DNA of 64,000 nucleotides, taken from Bacillus sp. 165 (GTDB taxonomy: Bacteria; Bacillota; Bacilli; Bacillales; Bacillaceae_G). The stretch covers positions 62,001-126,000 of the forward strand of contig NZ_JAGHKQ010000002.1 of NCBI RefSeq assembly GCF_017742235.1. Reading direction: 5' to 3'. The translations under genes were made by a program, and so were the position numbers. Within the stretch, counting starts at the first letter, position 1. Each line of letters starts with the position of its first letter. The notes beneath the pieces are model-generated. The model saw only the letters and a list, made by a program, of their open reading frames with translations. It was not told where the DNA came from and did not search any database. Of this stretch, positions 38,425-48,591 are shown in pieces.

Positions 38425-38883
38425 GTGATAGATCATAATCATTATATTTTAAGAAAAAAATCCTTCGGACAAATAGATTCCTATATGCTGAGTCTTGTGA
38501 AGGATAACTTGACTAGCCTTGGTTACCCTTCAACGATTACAGAAGAAAAATTAAAGAATATGATGAAGGCGGGTGCCGAGGTATTTATTTTTGAAACCAT
38601 TGAAGGAAAGCCCATTGGCTTCATAGGATGGACCTTTAAACAGGATACCTTGTATATTGATCTTTGTGTGATTGAAAAAACATATAGAGATAAAGGGATC
38701 CTTACAGCCGCGATAGAACCGATAACAGCCTATATAAAGCAAAAAAGCATGGAAAAGGTACAGCTTACTGTGGATGCAAAGAACGAAAATGCATATCGTT
38801 TATATAAACGAATTGGTTTCAAAGTAAAACACAAGAACACCATGACAGGAAAAATTTTGATGGAGATGCCAATCCAAAACTAA
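38425..38883 (+). CDS. GNAT-family N-acetyltransferase
   Basis: A 152-aa acetyltransferase. LYIDLCVIEKTYRDKGILTAA contains the acetyl-CoA loop (R/Q-x-x-G-x-G/A variant, here YRDKGI), and the end KNENAYRLYKRIGFKVK is the typical GNAT C-terminal motif. The GTG at 38425 has GGAGAGG at 7 nt; an ATG at 38365 in the same frame lacks such a site. Substrate unknown. It lies alone between protease 3 and the broken exporter. Confidence 0.85.
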   Translation: MIDHNHYILRKKSFGQIDSYMLSLVKDNLTSLGYPSTITEEKLKNMMKAGAEVFIFETIEGKPIGFIGWTFKQDTLYIDLCVIEKTYRDKGILTAAIEPITAYIKQKSMEKVQLTVDAKNENAYRLYKRIGFKVKHKNTMTGKILMEMPIQN

Positions 38884-39064
38884 ACATTTAGATTAAAGCC
38901 GCTTGGAAAGTATGGAGTCCGAGCGGTTATTTATAACTAAGAATGTGCTGATATAGTGTAGAACATTCGGACAGCGTACATAATTTTCATGTGTTTTAAA
39001 AAAACAGTGAAGAAAATAAAAGTTTGTAATATACTTGATAAAAACATCGAAGAGGATTGGAATT

Positions 39065-39684
39065 ATGGACATGTCTTTTCTTGTCAAAGGATTGATCATT
39101 GGATTTTCAGTAGCAGCACCTGTGGGACCAATCGGTATCTTATGCATTAACCGAACGTTAGCAAAAGGAAGAATGGCCGGATTTGTATCTGGGCTAGGGG
39201 CTGCAACAGCAGATGCTGTGTACGGCTGTATTGCTGCCTTTGGATTAACTGCGATAACAGGTTTTTTATTGAGCCAAAAGGCTTGGCTACAGTTAATAGG
39301 CGGATTGTTTTTATGCTATTTGGGAATTCAAACATTTCGTTCTCGCCAGCGGACCAAGCTGCAAGCGCAAGGGCAGAGGGATTGGTTCGCTCTTATACTT
39401 CTGTTTTATTTTTGACAATTACAAACCCTATGACAATCTTATTTTTTATGGGAATATTTTCTGGAATGGGATTGGGCAAATCTACTTTTGATATACTGGC
39501 GGCTTTATGGATGGTGCTGGGAGTATTTTTAGGATCGGCGTGCTGGTGGCTTTCTTTGAGTTTAGGAGTGAGTGTATTTCGTTCACGATTCACTCCAAAC
39601 AGTTTGGTATGGGTAAATCGTATTTCTGGTGTTATCGTGCTGGTTTTCGGTCTATTTTCATTATATAGCTTGATTTTGAAATGA
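39065..39684 (+). pseudogene. LysE-family amino-acid exporter, frameshifted
   Basis: The 5' half (ATG 39065, RBS GAGGA) encodes the LysE start: SFLVKGLIIGFSVAAPVGPIG, INRTLAKGR and the GLGAATADAVYG segment. The frame then breaks near 39345: codons up to TFRSR are in one frame, and the continuation PADQAASARAEG, TITNPMTILFF, through to a TGA at 39682-39684 is in the -1 frame. Rejoined it would give the usual ~206 aa with six helices. A single-base deletion explains it; no slippery heptamer is visible, so programmed frameshifting is unlikely. A sequencing error is the main alternative. Confidence 0.82.
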
Positions 39685-39810
39685 ACAGCCATGGGGGATG
39701 ATGCAAAGTGTTGTTGGTTCGCCGAAAAAGAGAGAGGAGCCGCCGATATATGGTTAGGTTCGCCAAAAAAGCTGTCTACCAAAATAGGTTACGATTGATA
39801 TATAGGAAGA

Positions 39811-39840
39811 AAAGCTCCTGCCTCGAGGCAAGAGCTTTCT
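39811..39840 (-). terminator. Terminator of lexA
   Basis: Long hairpin AAAGCTC-N-TGCC/GGCA-N-GAGCTTT just past the lexA stop, T-rich on the minus strand. Confidence 0.85.
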
Positions 39841-39842
39841 TG

Positions 39843-40457
39843 TTAATGAATATTGCGGTATACGCCGATGACCTTTCCAATCACAGAAACCTGCTTGAGA
39901 ATAATTGGCTCTAAACTTGCATTTTCCGGCTGCAAGCGGAAGTAATCTTTTTCCTTAAAGAACCGTTTAACAGTTGCTTCATTTTCTTCTGTCATGGCAA
40001 CGACGATTTCACCGTTATGAGCAGATTGCTGCTGGCGGACGACAACGAGGTCGCCATCTAAAATTCCCGCATCTATCATACTGTCACCAACGATTTTTAA
40101 CATAAAGACATTTTCCGTATCTGAAACGAGGTTAGCTGGTAATGGGAAATGGTCTTCAATATTTTCGATGGCACTGATTGGCGGGCCGGCAGTAACCTTA
40201 CCGACAATCGGTACATGAACAACAGGCTTTGCAGTCAGTTCATCTTGGCCCAAAATCTCAATGGCGCGAGGTTTTGTCGGATCGCGACGGATGAAGCCTT
40301 TATCTTCCAAACGAGCTAAATGACCATGTACAGTGGAACTCGAAGCAAGACCGACAGCTTCTCCAATTTCGCGAACGGAAGGCGGATAGCCTTTTTCATT
40401 CACTTTTTGCTTAATAAAGTTTAGTATATCCTGCTGTCTTTTGGATAGTTTCTCCAT
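39843..40457 (-). CDS. lexA: SOS repressor LexA (DinR)
   Basis: A 204-aa LexA. N-terminal winged helix [23 protein letters not shown]; the self-cleavage bond is the Ala-Gly of KVTAGPPIS; the catalytic serine is in [10 protein letters not shown] and the lysine in EATVKRFF. The ATG at 40457 follows GAGGTG; the frame extending to 40520 has no better site. It represses SOS genes until RecA filaments trigger its cleavage. It is divergent from yneB with a LexA box between them. Confidence 0.97.
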   Translation of the reverse strand: MEKLSKRQQDILNFIKQKVNEKGYPPSVREIGEAVGLASSSTVHGHLARLEDKGFIRRDPTKPRAIEILGQDELTAKPVVHVPIVGKVTAGPPISAIENIEDHFPLPANLVSDTENVFMLKIVGDSMIDAGILDGDLVVVRQQQSAHNGEIVVAMTEENEATVKRFFKEKDYFRLQPENASLEPIILKQVSVIGKVIGVYRNIH

Positions 40458-40491
40458 CGTCTTACACCTCGTTATCCATAGATTTACTATT

Positions 40492-40520
40492 ATTATAACA
40501 GATTTACAAAAAAGATACAA
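40492..40520 (-). promoter_or_regulatory. lexA promoter
   Basis: On the minus strand TTGTAT (40520-40515) and TATAAT (40497-40492) are 17 nt apart; the -35 overlaps the LexA box, consistent with autorepression. Confidence 0.75.
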
Positions 40521-40527
40521 ACATAAG

Positions 40528-40531
<4 letters not shown>
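40518..40531. promoter_or_regulatory. LexA (SOS) box
   Basis: CAAACATAAGTTCG fits the Gram-positive consensus CGAACNNNNGTTCG with one change, read best on the minus strand as CGAACTTATGTTTG. Confidence 0.82.
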
Positions 40532-41241
<710 letters not shown>

Positions 41242-41299
41242 TAAATAGTTGGCGCTTGTTGTATGATGAATTAGATTTCATGAAAAAGGAGAATGCCAA

Positions 41300-41539
41300 A
41301 TGTTATCACAAGAAAAACTTGATCGCATTAACAGCTTGGCGAAAAAAGCAAAAACTGTCGGACTAACGGATGCAGAAAAGCAAGAACAGCAAGCATTACG
41401 TCAAGAATACTTGAAAGTTTTTCGCCAAGGCATGTTAAATCATATAGAATCCTTGAAGATTGTTGATCCAGAAGGAAAAGATGTTACCCCAACTAAAGTG
41501 AAAGCTTTGCAAGCAGCCAAGCGCGCAAAGTTGAATTAA
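41300..41539 (+). CDS. ynzC: DUF896 family protein YnzC
   Basis: A 79-aa helical protein: [32 protein letters not shown] then [24 protein letters not shown], the DUF896 signature. It forms a helical hairpin in known structures and is the third member of the SOS operon in B. subtilis. ATG follows AAAAAGGAGAATG-type site. Function unknown. Confidence 0.93.
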   Translation: MLSQEKLDRINSLAKKAKTVGLTDAEKQEQQALRQEYLKVFRQGMLNHIESLKIVDPEGKDVTPTKVKALQAAKRAKLN

Positions 41540-41550
41540 TAGATTTGGAT

Positions 41551-41583
41551 AAAAGAAGATATGGGAATCATATCTTCTTTTTG
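41551..41583 (+). terminator. Terminator of yneB-ynzC
   Basis: 13-bp perfect stem AAAAGAAGATATG/CATATCTTCTTTT with T tail. Confidence 0.92.
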
Positions 41584-41642
41584 TATTGATTTATTAGGGG
41601 AATAAAAAAGATTATTTCTTGAAGCAAATATTTTTAACACTC

Positions 41643-41670
41643 TTGTACAATCCTATAGGTGATATATAAT
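41643..41670 (+). promoter_or_regulatory. Candidate tkt promoter
   Basis: TTGTAC (41643-41648) and TATAAT (41665-41670) with 16-nt spacing, 42 nt ahead of the start codon. Confidence 0.6.
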
Positions 41671-41711
41671 GAATAAATGCATTGGCAATTTATAGTGAAA
41701 GGAAGAAAATT

Positions 41712-43718
41712 ATGGCACAATCTATTGAAACTCTTGCTATTAATACAATCCGTACGTTATCCATTGATGCAATCGAAAAATCAAACTCCGGACATCCAGG
41801 TATGCCGATGGGTGCAGCACCAATGACGTATACACTGTGGACTAAATTTATGAATCATAATCCAAGCAACCCGCATTGGTTTAACCGCGATCGCTTCGTA
41901 CTGTCGGCAGGTCATGGCTCTATGCTTTTGTATAGCATGCTCCACCTTTCCGGATATGATGTAACCATGGAAGATATCAAAAGCTTCCGCCAATGGGGAA
42001 GTAGAACCCCAGGGCATCCGGAATACGGCCACACTGCGGGCGTAGAAGCAACAACAGGCCCATTAGGTCAAGGGATTGCAACTGCTGTCGGAATGGCAAT
42101 GGCAGAAAGACATTTAGCTGCAAAATATAATCGCGATTCTTACAATGTAGTTGATCATTATACATATGCGATATGCGGTGACGGCGACCTAATGGAAGGC
42201 GTTTCTGCAGAAGCCTCTTCCCTAGCAGCGCATCTGCAATTGGGACGATTAATCGTTCTGTATGATTCTAATGACATTTCTCTTGACGGTGATTTACATC
42301 GTTCCTTCTCGGAAAGTGTAGAGGAACGTTACAAGGCATACGGCTGGCAAGTGATCCGCGTGGAAGACGGAAACGATGTTGAAGCAATCGCAAAAGCACT
42401 GGAAGAAGCAAAAGCAGATGAAACACATCCGACTTTAATCGAAATTAAAACAACAATCGGTTTTGGTTCTCCAAATAAAGCAGGTAAATCATCTTCTCAC
42501 GGTTCTCCGCTTGGGAAAGAAGAAACTGTGCTTACAAAGTCTGCTTACACTTGGGGATTTGAACATGACTTCTATGTTCCAGAAGAAGTGTACGAGCATT
42601 TTAAAACAGTCATACAAGATGCTGGTGAAAAGAAGGAAACAGAATGGAGCACCATGCTTAGCGAGTACTCCGACCGCTATCCGCAACTGGCACAAGAGCT
42701 GCAAGATGCTATTGAAGGTAAATTACCTGAAGGATGGGATAATCATTTACCTCAATACGAAGTAGGAAAAGGTGTTGCAACCCGTAATTCTTCCGGCGAG
42801 GCAATTAATGCCATTGCAGAAGCGGTACCGTTTTTCTTTGGAGGCTCTGCAGACTTGGCAGGTTCGAACAAAACGTATATGAACAACGAACAAGACTTTT
42901 CCCGGGACAACTACAGTGGAAAAAACATTTGGTACGGTGTACGTGAATTTGCGATGGGTGCAGCAATGAACGGTATTGCTTTACATGGAGGGTTAAAAAC
43001 GTACGGTGGGACATTCTTTGTATTCTCTGACTACTTGCGTCCAGCAATTCGTTTAGCAGCTCTTATGAAGCTTCCAGTTACTTATGTATTAACGCATGAC
43101 AGTATTGCTGTAGGAGAAGATGGTCCAACACATGAGCCTGTGGAACAGTTAGCTTCTTTACGTGCTATGCCGGGATTATCGATCATTCGTCCTGCGGATG
43201 CGAACGAGTCTGTAGCAGCATGGAAAATTGCCTTGACATCTACAGATAAACCAACTGCATTAGTATTATCTCGTCAAAACCTTCCTACATTAGAAGGGGC
43301 AAAAGAGAATACGTATGAAAAAGTATCTAAAGGTGCGTATATCGTTTCTCCGAGTAAAAAGGATACAGCTGACGCTATTTTGATTGCAACAGGTTCAGAG
43401 GTTGGATTAGCAGTCGAAGCGCAGCAAGCTCTTGTAAATCAAGGTATCGATGTTTCTGTGGTGAGCATGCCATCTGTAGATTTATTTGAAGAGCAATCTG
43501 CAGAGTATAAAGAATCTGTACTTCCTAAATCAATAACAAAGCGTCTTGCTATAGAGATGGGTTCATCGTTAGGCTGGCATCGTTATGTAGGCTTTGATGG
43601 AGATGTACTGGGAATTGATACATTCGGTGCTTCAGCTCCGGGCGAAAAAATTATGGAAGAGTACGGTTTTACGGCAGAGAACGTAGTAGCCAAAGTGAAA
43701 GCACTTCTTCAAAAATAA
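41712..43718 (+). CDS. tkt: Transketolase
   Basis: A 668-aa thiamine-diphosphate enzyme of the pentose phosphate pathway that transfers two-carbon units between sugar phosphates. Features: [27 protein letters not shown], ThDP motif [13 protein letters not shown] to [11 protein letters not shown], and the C-terminal half with [19 protein letters not shown] 41712 follows GAAAGGAAG; the in-frame start at 41682 overlaps the promoter. Monocistronic with a strong terminator. Confidence 0.98.
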   Translation: MAQSIETLAINTIRTLSIDAIEKSNSGHPGMPMGAAPMTYTLWTKFMNHNPSNPHWFNRDRFVLSAGHGSMLLYSMLHLSGYDVTMEDIKSFRQWGSRTPGHPEYGHTAGVEATTGPLGQGIATAVGMAMAERHLAAKYNRDSYNVVDHYTYAICGDGDLMEGVSAEASSLAAHLQLGRLIVLYDSNDISLDGDLHRSFSESVEERYKAYGWQVIRVEDGNDVEAIAKALEEAKADETHPTLIEIKTTIGFGSPNKAGKSSSHGSPLGKEETVLTKSAYTWGFEHDFYVPEEVYEHFKTVIQDAGEKKETEWSTMLSEYSDRYPQLAQELQDAIEGKLPEGWDNHLPQYEVGKGVATRNSSGEAINAIAEAVPFFFGGSADLAGSNKTYMNNEQDFSRDNYSGKNIWYGVREFAMGAAMNGIALHGGLKTYGGTFFVFSDYLRPAIRLAALMKLPVTYVLTHDSIAVGEDGPTHEPVEQLASLRAMPGLSIIRPADANESVAAWKIALTSTDKPTALVLSRQNLPTLEGAKENTYEKVSKGAYIVSPSKKDTADAILIATGSEVGLAVEAQQALVNQGIDVSVVSMPSVDLFEEQSAEYKESVLPKSITKRLAIEMGSSLGWHRYVGFDGDVLGIDTFGASAPGEKIMEEYGFTAENVVAKVKALLQK

Positions 43719-43727
43719 GGATTCAAT

Positions 43728-43760
43728 AAAACCTCTCCATTTCCGGAGAGGTTTTATTAT
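43728..43760 (+). terminator. Terminator of tkt
   Basis: 11-bp stem AAAACCTCTCC/GGAGAGGTTTT, short loop, T tail. Confidence 0.92.
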
Positions 43761-43773
43761 GAGAAAATGCACT

Positions 43774-43780
43774 TTCGACA
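43774..43780 (-). promoter_or_regulatory. Spo0A box upstream of sirA
   Basis: TTCGACA is the exact complement of TGTCGAA, the 0A-box consensus, about 100 bp before the sirA start. sirA is a known direct Spo0A-P target in B. subtilis. Confidence 0.65.
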
Positions 43781-43876
43781 GAAAAAGTGTTTCCTTGCAA
43801 CAAAGTAAGACAATCATTTTGAAATTTATTCTATATAATGAAAGGAAAGATTGTCCAAGGCGAGGAGGGACTGAAT

Positions 43877-44323
43877 GTGAGAACATATCACTTGTATCTG
43901 ATCGATAGTGATATTGCTAAAGCGTATTTTGGAAGGGAAGCTAAGTTATTTGATTTATTTTCTCGATTTGCTTGCTCCTGTTCGCTTAGTGAAAAAAAAA
44001 TCCTCTACAAGCAAATCAAATTTATTACAAAGCCTCTGCAGATGTTAAAATTAAATCATCGTATAGAACAAAAATTGAAGCATAACCCCTATTATATACA
44101 AGAACAGGCTGCTCACATCCTTCGCATTCCGTCATCGGAGGAATTCGGAACGTTGACCATTAAGTCGCAATATGCCCGCATCGATACAAACAAAAGCTTT
44201 GAAATAGAAACGACATTTTTCGAAATATTAAGAAGAGAAGAAGCGACGCTGTTAGCAATGGATTATAAGGCAAACCGTTATGGATGGCTAAATCCAATCA
44301 AACAAGAAAGAAAATATGTGTAA
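43877..44323 (+). CDS. sirA: Sporulation inhibitor of replication SirA (YneE)
   Basis: A 148-aa protein matching SirA in length and at its ends: RTYHLYLID, AKAYFGREAKLFDLF, FFEILRREEATLLAMD and the terminal RYGWLNPIKQERKYV. SirA binds domain I of DnaA and blocks new rounds of replication once Spo0A is active. GTG 43877 follows GAGGAGGG. Position between tkt and yneF is the B. subtilis order. A Spo0A box lies upstream. Confidence 0.93.
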   Translation: MRTYHLYLIDSDIAKAYFGREAKLFDLFSRFACSCSLSEKKILYKQIKFITKPLQMLKLNHRIEQKLKHNPYYIQEQAAHILRIPSSEEFGTLTIKSQYARIDTNKSFEIETTFFEILRREEATLLAMDYKANRYGWLNPIKQERKYV

Positions 44324-44407
44324 AGCGGAAAAATTCTCTTATTCATCTTGTTTTCTTGAAAAGGTTTTAGTACACTGTACTGTAGACAACATGAAGGAGG
44401 AAACGTT

Positions 44408-44626
44408 ATGTCTATGTGGGTAGTCATTCTAGTGGGCGTATTGGCATTAGTTGCCGGTGTAGCACTAGGATTTTTCATCGCGCGTCAATATATGATGAAC
44501 TATTTAAAGAAAAATCCGCCAATCAATGAGCAAATGCTGAAAATGATGATGATGCAAATGGGACAAAAACCGTCTCAAAAGAAAATCAATCAAATGATGC
44601 AAGCGATGAATAAACAAATGAAATAA
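44408..44626 (+). CDS. yneF: Small membrane protein YneF (UPF0154)
   Basis: A 72-aa protein with one N-terminal transmembrane helix ([20 protein letters not shown]) followed by the conserved basic segment [21 protein letters not shown] and a KKINQMMQ end. RBS GAAGGAGG is strong. Function unknown; universally linked to sirA/tkt in Bacillus. Confidence 0.93.
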   Translation: MSMWVVILVGVLALVAGVALGFFIARQYMMNYLKKNPPINEQMLKMMMMQMGQKPSQKKINQMMQAMNKQMK

Positions 44627-44635
44627 GAATGGACA

Positions 44636-44659
44636 GGCACTCCTTTTGGGGTGTCTTTT
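44636..44659 (+). terminator. Probable terminator after yneF
   Basis: GGCACTCC/GGGGTGTC stem with G-T pairs around TTTT, then CTTTTCG. Confidence 0.6.
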
Positions 44660-44789
44660 CGTTTTATTTTACAAAAAAATGCTATAAGAAGTGTGTTTCA
44701 TCGAAAATGACCAGATGAATAAATCTTTTAAATTTTATGATAATTTGATACACTAAAACCATCGTCTGTGAGAATAAGGGGAGAATGAA

Positions 44790-46544
44790 ATGAAGGTTTT
44801 TTTTGATTTGGCATGGTTTTTTAAACAAGAGAAGAAGTCGTATATTACAGGAATCTTATTATTATTAGCAGTAGCAATGCTTGAGATTGTACCGCCAAAA
44901 GTTATTGGAATCATCGTGGATGAAATTGGTGCAGGAACGATGACGAAGGATTTTTTATGGAAATGCCTTATTGTTTTAGCAGTTGTCGGTATTTCCATGT
45001 ATGGGCTGCGGTATTTATGGCGCATCATGATTTTTGGCTCTTCCTTAAAGCTGGCACGGCAGCTGCGCTACAGATTATATAATCATTTTACAAAGATGAG
45101 CCCGTCCTTTTATCAAAAGCATCGAACAGGAGATTTAATGGCTCATGCCACAAATGATATTCAGGCGATTCAGCAAACTGCAGGAGCAGGAGTGTTAACA
45201 TTTGTCGATTCACTTGCAGTGGGTGGATTTGTTTTGCTTGCCATGGCATCTACTATCAGTTGGAAGCTGACGATTGTCAGCCTGCTTCCAATGCCTATTA
45301 TGGTGTTAAGCACAAAATATTACGGTACTATTTTGCACAAACGGTTTCACCATGCTCAACAGGCATTCTCTGAGATTAATGATAAGGTCCAGGAAAGTAT
45401 GAGTGGCCTTAAGGTCATCCGTTCTTTTGGACAGGAGCAGGAAGATTTAGCTTCGTTTCGGACAAAATCAGAGGAAGTAGTAGAAAAAAATGTTCGAGTC
45501 GCACGAATCGACTCCTTATTTGATCCTACCATTTCATTAATTGTAGGGTTTTCCTTTTTAATTGCTGTAGCATATGGGTCCGTTTTAGTGATGAACGAAG
45601 AGATTACTATAGGGCAGCTTGTGTCCTTTACAACGTATCTAGGTACTCTCGTATGGCCGATGCTCGCTTTTGGCTGGTTGTTTAATATTTTAGAGCGCGG
45701 CAGAGCTTCCTATGATCGAGTTAACAGTCTTTTGGCGGTTTCTTCTGATGTGCAGGATACAAAAGGTGCAACAGCAGAGGTGCCGACAGGAGGAATTGAG
45801 TTTTCCATAGAGAGATTTTCCTATAATCAAAATGCAGTGGAAAATTTAAAGGCTGTTCATTTTACCTTACAGCAAGGAGGTACGCTGGGGATTGTCGGAC
45901 GGACTGGTGCGGGGAAAACAACGATTTTAAAAGCACTAATTCGTGAATTTGACCATTTTGAGGGAAAGGTTAAAATTGGGGGAAGTGATATCCGTAATAT
46001 GTCTTTAGAAGCGCTTCGCTCCGCTATTTCCTACGTACCGCAAGAACATTTCTTATTTTCTACCACAATTGCAGACAACATTGCGTTTGGAAAAGCTGAT
46101 GCAGGATATCAGGAAATTATACGAGCGGCTCAGATTGCTAATATTCATGAGGATATTGTGAAATTTCCCGAAGGATACGAGACAATAGTTGGAGAGAGAG
46201 GCGTATCTTTATCTGGAGGGCAAAAGCAGCGTATTTCGATTGCCCGTGCAATACTTACTGATGCTGAAATATTAATTTTAGATGATTGTTTATCTGCAGT
46301 CGATGCGAAAACAGAGGAACGTATTCTCACTGCATTAAAGGGTGAACGTCAAAATAAAACGACAATTATTACGGCGCATCGTCTCAGCTCTATTCAACAT
46401 TCTGATCTTATTCTAGTCATTGAGGATGGGAAAGTAGTTGAGAGAGGTACGCATGAACAACTGATGAGTCAAAATGGATGGTATAAAGATATGTATGAGC
46501 GACAGCAGCTAGAATCACTTGTCGAGCAAGGAGGTATCGCATGA
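44790..46544 (+). CDS. Heterodimeric ABC exporter, half-transporter A
   Basis: A 584-aa half-transporter: about six membrane helices (residues 15-310), then the nucleotide-binding domain with Walker A GRTGAGKTT (~370), signature LSGGQKQR and Walker B LILDDCLSAVD. Asp replaces the catalytic Glu after Walker B, as in the degenerate site of asymmetric exporters. The H-loop reads TAHRLSS. It overlaps the next gene by 4 bp (ATGA), so the two form a heterodimer, related to BmrCD, YheIH and MdlAB multidrug pumps. Substrate unknown. Confidence 0.92.
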   Translation: MKVFFDLAWFFKQEKKSYITGILLLLAVAMLEIVPPKVIGIIVDEIGAGTMTKDFLWKCLIVLAVVGISMYGLRYLWRIMIFGSSLKLARQLRYRLYNHFTKMSPSFYQKHRTGDLMAHATNDIQAIQQTAGAGVLTFVDSLAVGGFVLLAMASTISWKLTIVSLLPMPIMVLSTKYYGTILHKRFHHAQQAFSEINDKVQESMSGLKVIRSFGQEQEDLASFRTKSEEVVEKNVRVARIDSLFDPTISLIVGFSFLIAVAYGSVLVMNEEITIGQLVSFTTYLGTLVWPMLAFGWLFNILERGRASYDRVNSLLAVSSDVQDTKGATAEVPTGGIEFSIERFSYNQNAVENLKAVHFTLQQGGTLGIVGRTGAGKTTILKALIREFDHFEGKVKIGGSDIRNMSLEALRSAISYVPQEHFLFSTTIADNIAFGKADAGYQEIIRAAQIANIHEDIVKFPEGYETIVGERGVSLSGGQKQRISIARAILTDAEILILDDCLSAVDAKTEERILTALKGERQNKTTIITAHRLSSIQHSDLILVIEDGKVVERGTHEQLMSQNGWYKDMYERQQLESLVEQGGIA

Positions 46545-48319
46545 GCTCCGATGAAAAGCGTCAAGATTTAAAAAGATTATTATCCTACATGCGTCCTTAT
46601 AAAGGATCGCTTATAGCTGCATTTCTCCTGTTGATAGGAGCGACTGCCGCTGAAATGGTTGGGCCGATTATTATCAAATATTTTATTGATGAACATCTCG
46701 TTCCAAAAAAATTTGATAAAAATATTATTATAGGGTTGTTTACTGCCTACTTGGTTATCCATATCGTGAAAGTTATTTTAACATATTTTAATTTGCTACA
46801 ATTTCAGAACATTGCCTTTAAAATTGTGCAAGATATACGAGTGCAGGTTTATCAGGACGTACAACGCTTATCTCTCGGATTTTTTGAACGAACGCCAATT
46901 GGAAGCATTGTATCACGAATAACGAATGATACCGAAGCAATCAAAGACTTTTTTGTTAGTGTATTATCTACATTTGTTAAAAATATTGTATTTTTAGTTG
47001 GAATTATCATTTCAATGTTTATTTTAAATGTAAAGCTCGCTGCATTTTGTTTAGTTTTGCTTCCGATTATTTATACGATTATGGCGATGTACCGCAAGAA
47101 AAGTTCAGTTTTTTATGCAGAAATTCGGAATCAGCTGAGCCAGCTAAATGCAAAACTAAACGAATCTTTGCAAGGGATGAGCGTAATTCAAGTCTTTCGT
47201 CAAGAAAAGCGTCTTCGTAAAGAGTTTGAAGAGGTGAACGAGCGTCATTATAAAGCAGGACGCAAAAACTTAAGCTTAGATGCGTTGTTTCTCCGTCCCG
47301 CAACAGATTTAGTTTATATGTTTGCTCTTATATTGATTTTGAGTTTTTTCGGAATTAATGCTTTAAACAGTCCAGTCGAAATCGGAGTCATTTATGCGTT
47401 TGTCAGTTATGTAGAACGTTTTTTTGAGCCTGTTAATGAAATGATGATGAAGCTGTCATTATTTCAGCAAGCCCTTGTTTCTTCGTCTCGCGTATTTGAT
47501 TTAATGGATGAAAAAGACTTAGCGCCATTACAAAAAGGAGAAAAGAATCCAGTCGTTGTAGAAGGAGAAATTCAATTTAACAATGTGACCTTCTCCTATG
47601 ACGGAAAAAGAAATGTATTAAAGGACATTTCTTTTACGGTAAGCCCAGGTCAAACGGTTGCCTTTGTTGGCCATACAGGCAGTGGCAAAAGTACTATTAT
47701 GAATCTGTTGATGCGCTTTTACGATATTCAAAAAGGTGAGATTCTCATAGATGGTGTCAATTTGCAGCAGTTTCAAGAACAAGAAATTCGCAAGAATATT
47801 GGCTTAGTATTACAGGATGCTTTTTTATTTGCAGGTACAGTTAAGCAAAACATTCGGATGTACGATGAAACCATCACAGATGAGGATATCGTACAAGCTG
47901 CTGCATTTGTACAGGCAGACAGCTTTATTTCCCAGCTCCCTGGGGGATATAATACAGAAGTAGTAGAGCGAGGTGCTACATTTTCAAGCGGGCAGCGCCA
48001 ATTGATTACATTTGCCCGTACCATTGCTGCCAATCCGAAGATACTCGTTTTAGATGAAGCAACGGCCAATATTGATACAGAAACAGAGGAGGCAATCCAA
48101 ACAGCACTGAGCCGCATGAGAAAAGGGCGAACTACGATTGCGATTGCCCATCGTTTATCAACTATTCAAGATGCAGATCAAATATTTGTGCTGCATGACG
48201 GATGCATTGTAGAACAGGGAAACCATCAAGAATTGCTTACTAAACAGGGATTATATTACAATATGTATCTTCTTCAAAATAGAGGAAGTACTGTTAGAGA
48301 AAAGGTTAGTGGTGAGTAA
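46541..48319 (+). CDS. Heterodimeric ABC exporter, half-transporter B
   Basis: A 592-aa partner with six membrane helices and a C-terminal ATPase: Walker A GHTGSGKST, Walker B LVLDEATANID with the catalytic Glu present, and H-loop IAHRLST. Its signature is FSSGQRQL instead of LSGGQ. Together with the partner's Asp this gives one canonical site (ATPase core here plus LSGGQ of partner A) and one degenerate site. Overlaps gene A by 4 bp. Confidence 0.92.
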   Translation: MSSDEKRQDLKRLLSYMRPYKGSLIAAFLLLIGATAAEMVGPIIIKYFIDEHLVPKKFDKNIIIGLFTAYLVIHIVKVILTYFNLLQFQNIAFKIVQDIRVQVYQDVQRLSLGFFERTPIGSIVSRITNDTEAIKDFFVSVLSTFVKNIVFLVGIIISMFILNVKLAAFCLVLLPIIYTIMAMYRKKSSVFYAEIRNQLSQLNAKLNESLQGMSVIQVFRQEKRLRKEFEEVNERHYKAGRKNLSLDALFLRPATDLVYMFALILILSFFGINALNSPVEIGVIYAFVSYVERFFEPVNEMMMKLSLFQQALVSSSRVFDLMDEKDLAPLQKGEKNPVVVEGEIQFNNVTFSYDGKRNVLKDISFTVSPGQTVAFVGHTGSGKSTIMNLLMRFYDIQKGEILIDGVNLQQFQEQEIRKNIGLVLQDAFLFAGTVKQNIRMYDETITDEDIVQAAAFVQADSFISQLPGGYNTEVVERGATFSSGQRQLITFARTIAANPKILVLDEATANIDTETEEAIQTALSRMRKGRTTIAIAHRLSTIQDADQIFVLHDGCIVEQGNHQELLTKQGLYYNMYLLQNRGSTVREKVSGE

Positions 48320-48382
48320 TACAAAAAAAGGATATTTATACAATAAAAAGGCGCCACACACAAATCAAATAGTATAACTACT

Positions 48383-48412
48383 AAAGAGCTTGGATATTAT
48401 TCCAAGCTCTTT
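48383..48412 (+). terminator. Terminator of the ABC exporter pair
   Basis: 12-bp perfect stem AAAGAGCTTGGA/TCCAAGCTCTTT with 6-nt loop; T tail is weak. Confidence 0.75.
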
Positions 48413-48495
48413 AATTGTGTTTATTGGTACTTTCTGTAATAGATTTACTCAATTATGTTGTCTTCTAATGTTACTTCGGTAATATTTGTTAAATA

Positions 48496-48512
48496 TTAAC
48501 ATTTAATTTACG
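48496..48512 (+). promoter_or_regulatory. Possible PhoP-binding half-sites of the phosphatase gene
   Basis: TTAACA at 48496-48501, five bases, then TTTACG at 48507-48512 resemble the repeated TTAACA-N5 PhoP pattern. Only two repeats are seen and the region is AT-rich, so this is weak. Confidence 0.35.
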
Positions 48513-48591
48513 GTAGATTAATAGTTCTTAAGTAGGATGTAATGGTAGGTCAAAATTAAATTTGATTTTAAGAAAGGTTGAGGAGGACTCT

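Noticed and set aside
39283..39684. Programmed -1 frameshift in the LysE-type gene
   Set aside because: No slippery heptamer or downstream pseudoknot is apparent near the switch; LysE proteins are not known to use frameshifting.
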